A DNA stretch of 34,647 bases from Bacteroidales bacterium OttesenSCG-928-B11 (GTDB lineage Bacteria > Bacteroidota > Bacteroidia > Bacteroidales > WCHB1-69), in contig JAJDJJ010000016.1 in assembly GCA_030267125.1 (NCBI GenBank), positions 1 through 34,647 of the forward strand. Direction: 5' to 3'. This document shows positions 33,201-34,647 of this stretch, in pieces. The translations under genes and the position numbers were made by a program. The notes below the pieces were generated by a model. It was not told the DNA's origin, searched no databases, and saw only the letters and a list, made by a program, of their open reading frames with translations. Numbering within the stretch: position 1 is the first letter of the stretch; each line of letters opens with the position of its first letter.

Positions 33201-33971
33201 TTATGGTTGATTGTTTCTAATTTTCTTTCTGTCTGATCTCTTTTTCTTGGATTTTTCTTTTTGCAATAAATAATTTTGCAATAAAAAATAACGTCCATAT
33301 AAACCTATGTTAGCGACTGTATCCAAATCCCGGAGAGTCCTTCCCGTTTTCCCATCAATGACAATGTATCTCTTCATGCAAGAATCAGTGCTGTGGGATT
33401 TGCAAGTAGTATCCATGACGTTAATTTCATATACGACCCTTTCTCCATAATACCCCGTTTTCAACCCAATTTCTCTATTATAAATCGACAGATCAATGCC
33501 ATACTCCCTCCTCACTTTTCTTACCAGCCTTTCTATTCCGAAAGAAAAGTCCCAATATTTCATGTGATCAATCTCATAAATGGCTTCTCCATTTCCATCA
33601 TAAACAGTAGTGTGATATATAAAATCATGAAATTGGAACTCCTCAACTCGAAGCGAGAGTGTTTCTTTTGAGTAATATTTCCTTATCCAAAAAGGATCAT
33701 GTACTGAGCGCTTCGATGTTATATACTCTATATTATCACTTCGCAAAGTTTCAATGCTATCTAACGTGGTAAAGGTAAAGAAATCATAAATCAAGTTTAA
33801 GGTTCTTGGACTCCCTTCTTTGGATGTCTCTTCATATATTTTTCTATTATATCTTTCCATATCAATTTTCTCCTGTGTGTTCTTGTTTATCTTCGGATAA
33901 CTTAGCCTTGACTGCGGTTGACAGCTCAATAACAGAAATCCTAATATAAGATAATACCATACTTTTTTCAT
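33201..33971 (-). CDS. Lipoprotein of unknown function, paralogue 1
   Basis: A 256-residue predicted lipoprotein. MKKVWYYLILGFLLLSC has a good lipobox with the cysteine at 17. The mature part is not recognised. It contains FWIRKYYSKETLSLR, then TTVYDGNGEAIYEID and FGIERLVRKVRREYGIDLS, and ends with a strand-turn YIVIDGKTGRTLRDLD. The last resembles the strand-turn of PepSY-like domains but is too short for a firm call. The C-terminal 20 residues are very basic (KSKKKRSDRKK). Aligned segments show it is a paralogue of the upstream gene. Its start overlaps that gene's stop by 4 bases (ATGA), so translation is probably coupled. Confidence 0.8.
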   Translation of the reverse strand: MKKVWYYLILGFLLLSCQPQSRLSYPKINKNTQEKIDMERYNRKIYEETSKEGSPRTLNLIYDFFTFTTLDSIETLRSDNIEYITSKRSVHDPFWIRKYYSKETLSLRVEEFQFHDFIYHTTVYDGNGEAIYEIDHMKYWDFSFGIERLVRKVRREYGIDLSIYNREIGLKTGYYGERVVYEINVMDTTCKSHSTDSCMKRYIVIDGKTGRTLRDLDTVANIGLYGRYFLLQNYLLQKEKSKKKRSDRKKIRNNQP

Positions 33972-34624
33972 TTGCGCGTGATTTTAGACATCTTCTTGGC
34001 ATTTAAGTCAGGCGATTCGCTCCCTCTATGAAAAAAAAGTACTTTCCCCGATCGGCCGTCAATAACCAAAGTGACAAATTGTTTATTAAATAGATCAGCA
34101 AAATAGAGGGTGAATTTATATACAGGTATTTTATCGCAATACTGCAAGTCTAATTTATTCCAAAGCGCATATTTATATGTCAGATCAATGTCATATTTTT
34201 TCTTAATTTTTTTAATCAGGGCATCCAAAGGAAAAGTATAGCCTTCTGTTTTCAACCAATCAATCTCCTCAATCACATTCCCTTCACTGTCATATTGGGT
34301 AGTGGATAAGTCATGATTATAAAACTGTACTGTTTTCTTCATCAAATAGAGGGAGTCCCGTGAATAATATTTATATGTTGTGAACTTGCTGTATATAGCT
34401 TCTTCTTTCACACAGAAAACATCAATTCCATCCTCCCGTTCAATGGAGATCGTCCATGTTGAATCAATGGTATACTTGGTGCTATGGTATTGGTTTCTCT
34501 TGTTTGGAAAATCAAAATTAAATCTTTCCACCACAGGCTTCTCTTTTTGGTGCCGGATCAATTCTGTCTGTGATCGGCATCCCACAAAACATATTGCCGC
34601 CAGTAAATAGATTATTCTCTTCAT
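33968..34624 (-). CDS. Lipoprotein of unknown function, paralogue 2
   Basis: A 218-residue predicted lipoprotein from ATG 34624; a TTG four codons earlier is in frame but less likely. MKRIIYLLAAICFVGC carries a good lipobox with the cysteine at 16. It shares with its neighbour YYSRDSLYLMK, then TTQYDSEGNVIEEID, PLDALIKKIKKKYDIDLT and FVTLVIDGRSGKVL, in the same order and spacing, so the two arose by tandem duplication. The family is not recognised. It is the first gene of the pair. Its promoter is not visible because the window ends 23 bases upstream. Confidence 0.78.
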   Translation of the reverse strand: MKRIIYLLAAICFVGCRSQTELIRHQKEKPVVERFNFDFPNKRNQYHSTKYTIDSTWTISIEREDGIDVFCVKEEAIYSKFTTYKYYSRDSLYLMKKTVQFYNHDLSTTQYDSEGNVIEEIDWLKTEGYTFPLDALIKKIKKKYDIDLTYKYALWNKLDLQYCDKIPVYKFTLYFADLFNKQFVTLVIDGRSGKVLFFHRGSESPDLNAKKMSKITRK

Positions 34625-34647
34625 CCTATTATTCAATAGTTCGTTCA

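Overview
The window looks like chromosomal DNA of a Bacteroidota bacterium, probably order Bacteroidales. The evidence is a giant secreted protein with a type IX secretion (T9SS) C-terminal domain, a fused FeoA-FeoB, a long NusB, DUF1573 and GSCFA proteins, a DUF4838 glycosidase-like lipoprotein, and repeated TAnnTTTG promoter boxes (the Bacteroidota -7 element) a short distance upstream of A-rich, Shine-Dalgarno-poor starts. Species cannot be named from the sequence alone.

Layout. 1-2620: ferrous iron transporter FeoAB. 2621-4954: a scarred accessory patch with a likely relic of a C5 DNA methyltransferase, an intact AAA/DUF4143 ATPase, a second ATPase of the same family broken by an internal deletion, a 14-bp direct repeat flanking the intact gene, and palindromes upstream of both ATPase loci. 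4955-15481: one 3508-residue modular surface or secreted protein (GLUG-like, fibronectin III, cleaved-adhesin/choice-of-anchor, CARDB-like and nine InlB-B-like repeats, T9SS sorting domain) closed by a strong terminator. 15574-18400: a housekeeping operon nusB, DUF1573 lipoprotein, yajC, a short YbbR-like gene, coaE. 18659-18733: tRNA-Asp with its own promoter and terminator. 18919-22160 (minus): GSCFA protein and a PcrA/UvrD helicase. 22300-24576: DUF4838 glycosidase-like protein. 24619-26882 (minus): an RND-type membrane fusion protein with no pump beside it, and a solitary DppB-type ABC permease. 26944-29034: ComEC-like DNA uptake channel. 29050-32490 (minus): M28 peptidase, then a probable operon of a second intact AAA/DUF4143 ATPase, a 75-residue unknown protein and a GNAT acetyltransferase. 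32642-33190 (minus): decayed sequence ending in a recognisable Fpg/Nei zinc-finger fragment. 33201-34624 (minus): two overlapping paralogous lipoproteins of unknown function.

Most of the window is ordinary core genome. The least explained signal is at the three AAA/DUF4143 loci. Each has its own palindrome or paired palindromic sites just upstream of the start, with a related but different core (TTCTGA, TTCCGA, TCGAA/TTCG). Two of them lie directly behind a recognisable -7 box. This fits locus-specific autoregulation, perhaps through the proteins' own winged-helix segment, but that is inference. The second theme is decay around these genes: relics of a methyltransferase, an ATPase and a DNA glycosylase lie beside the intact copies.
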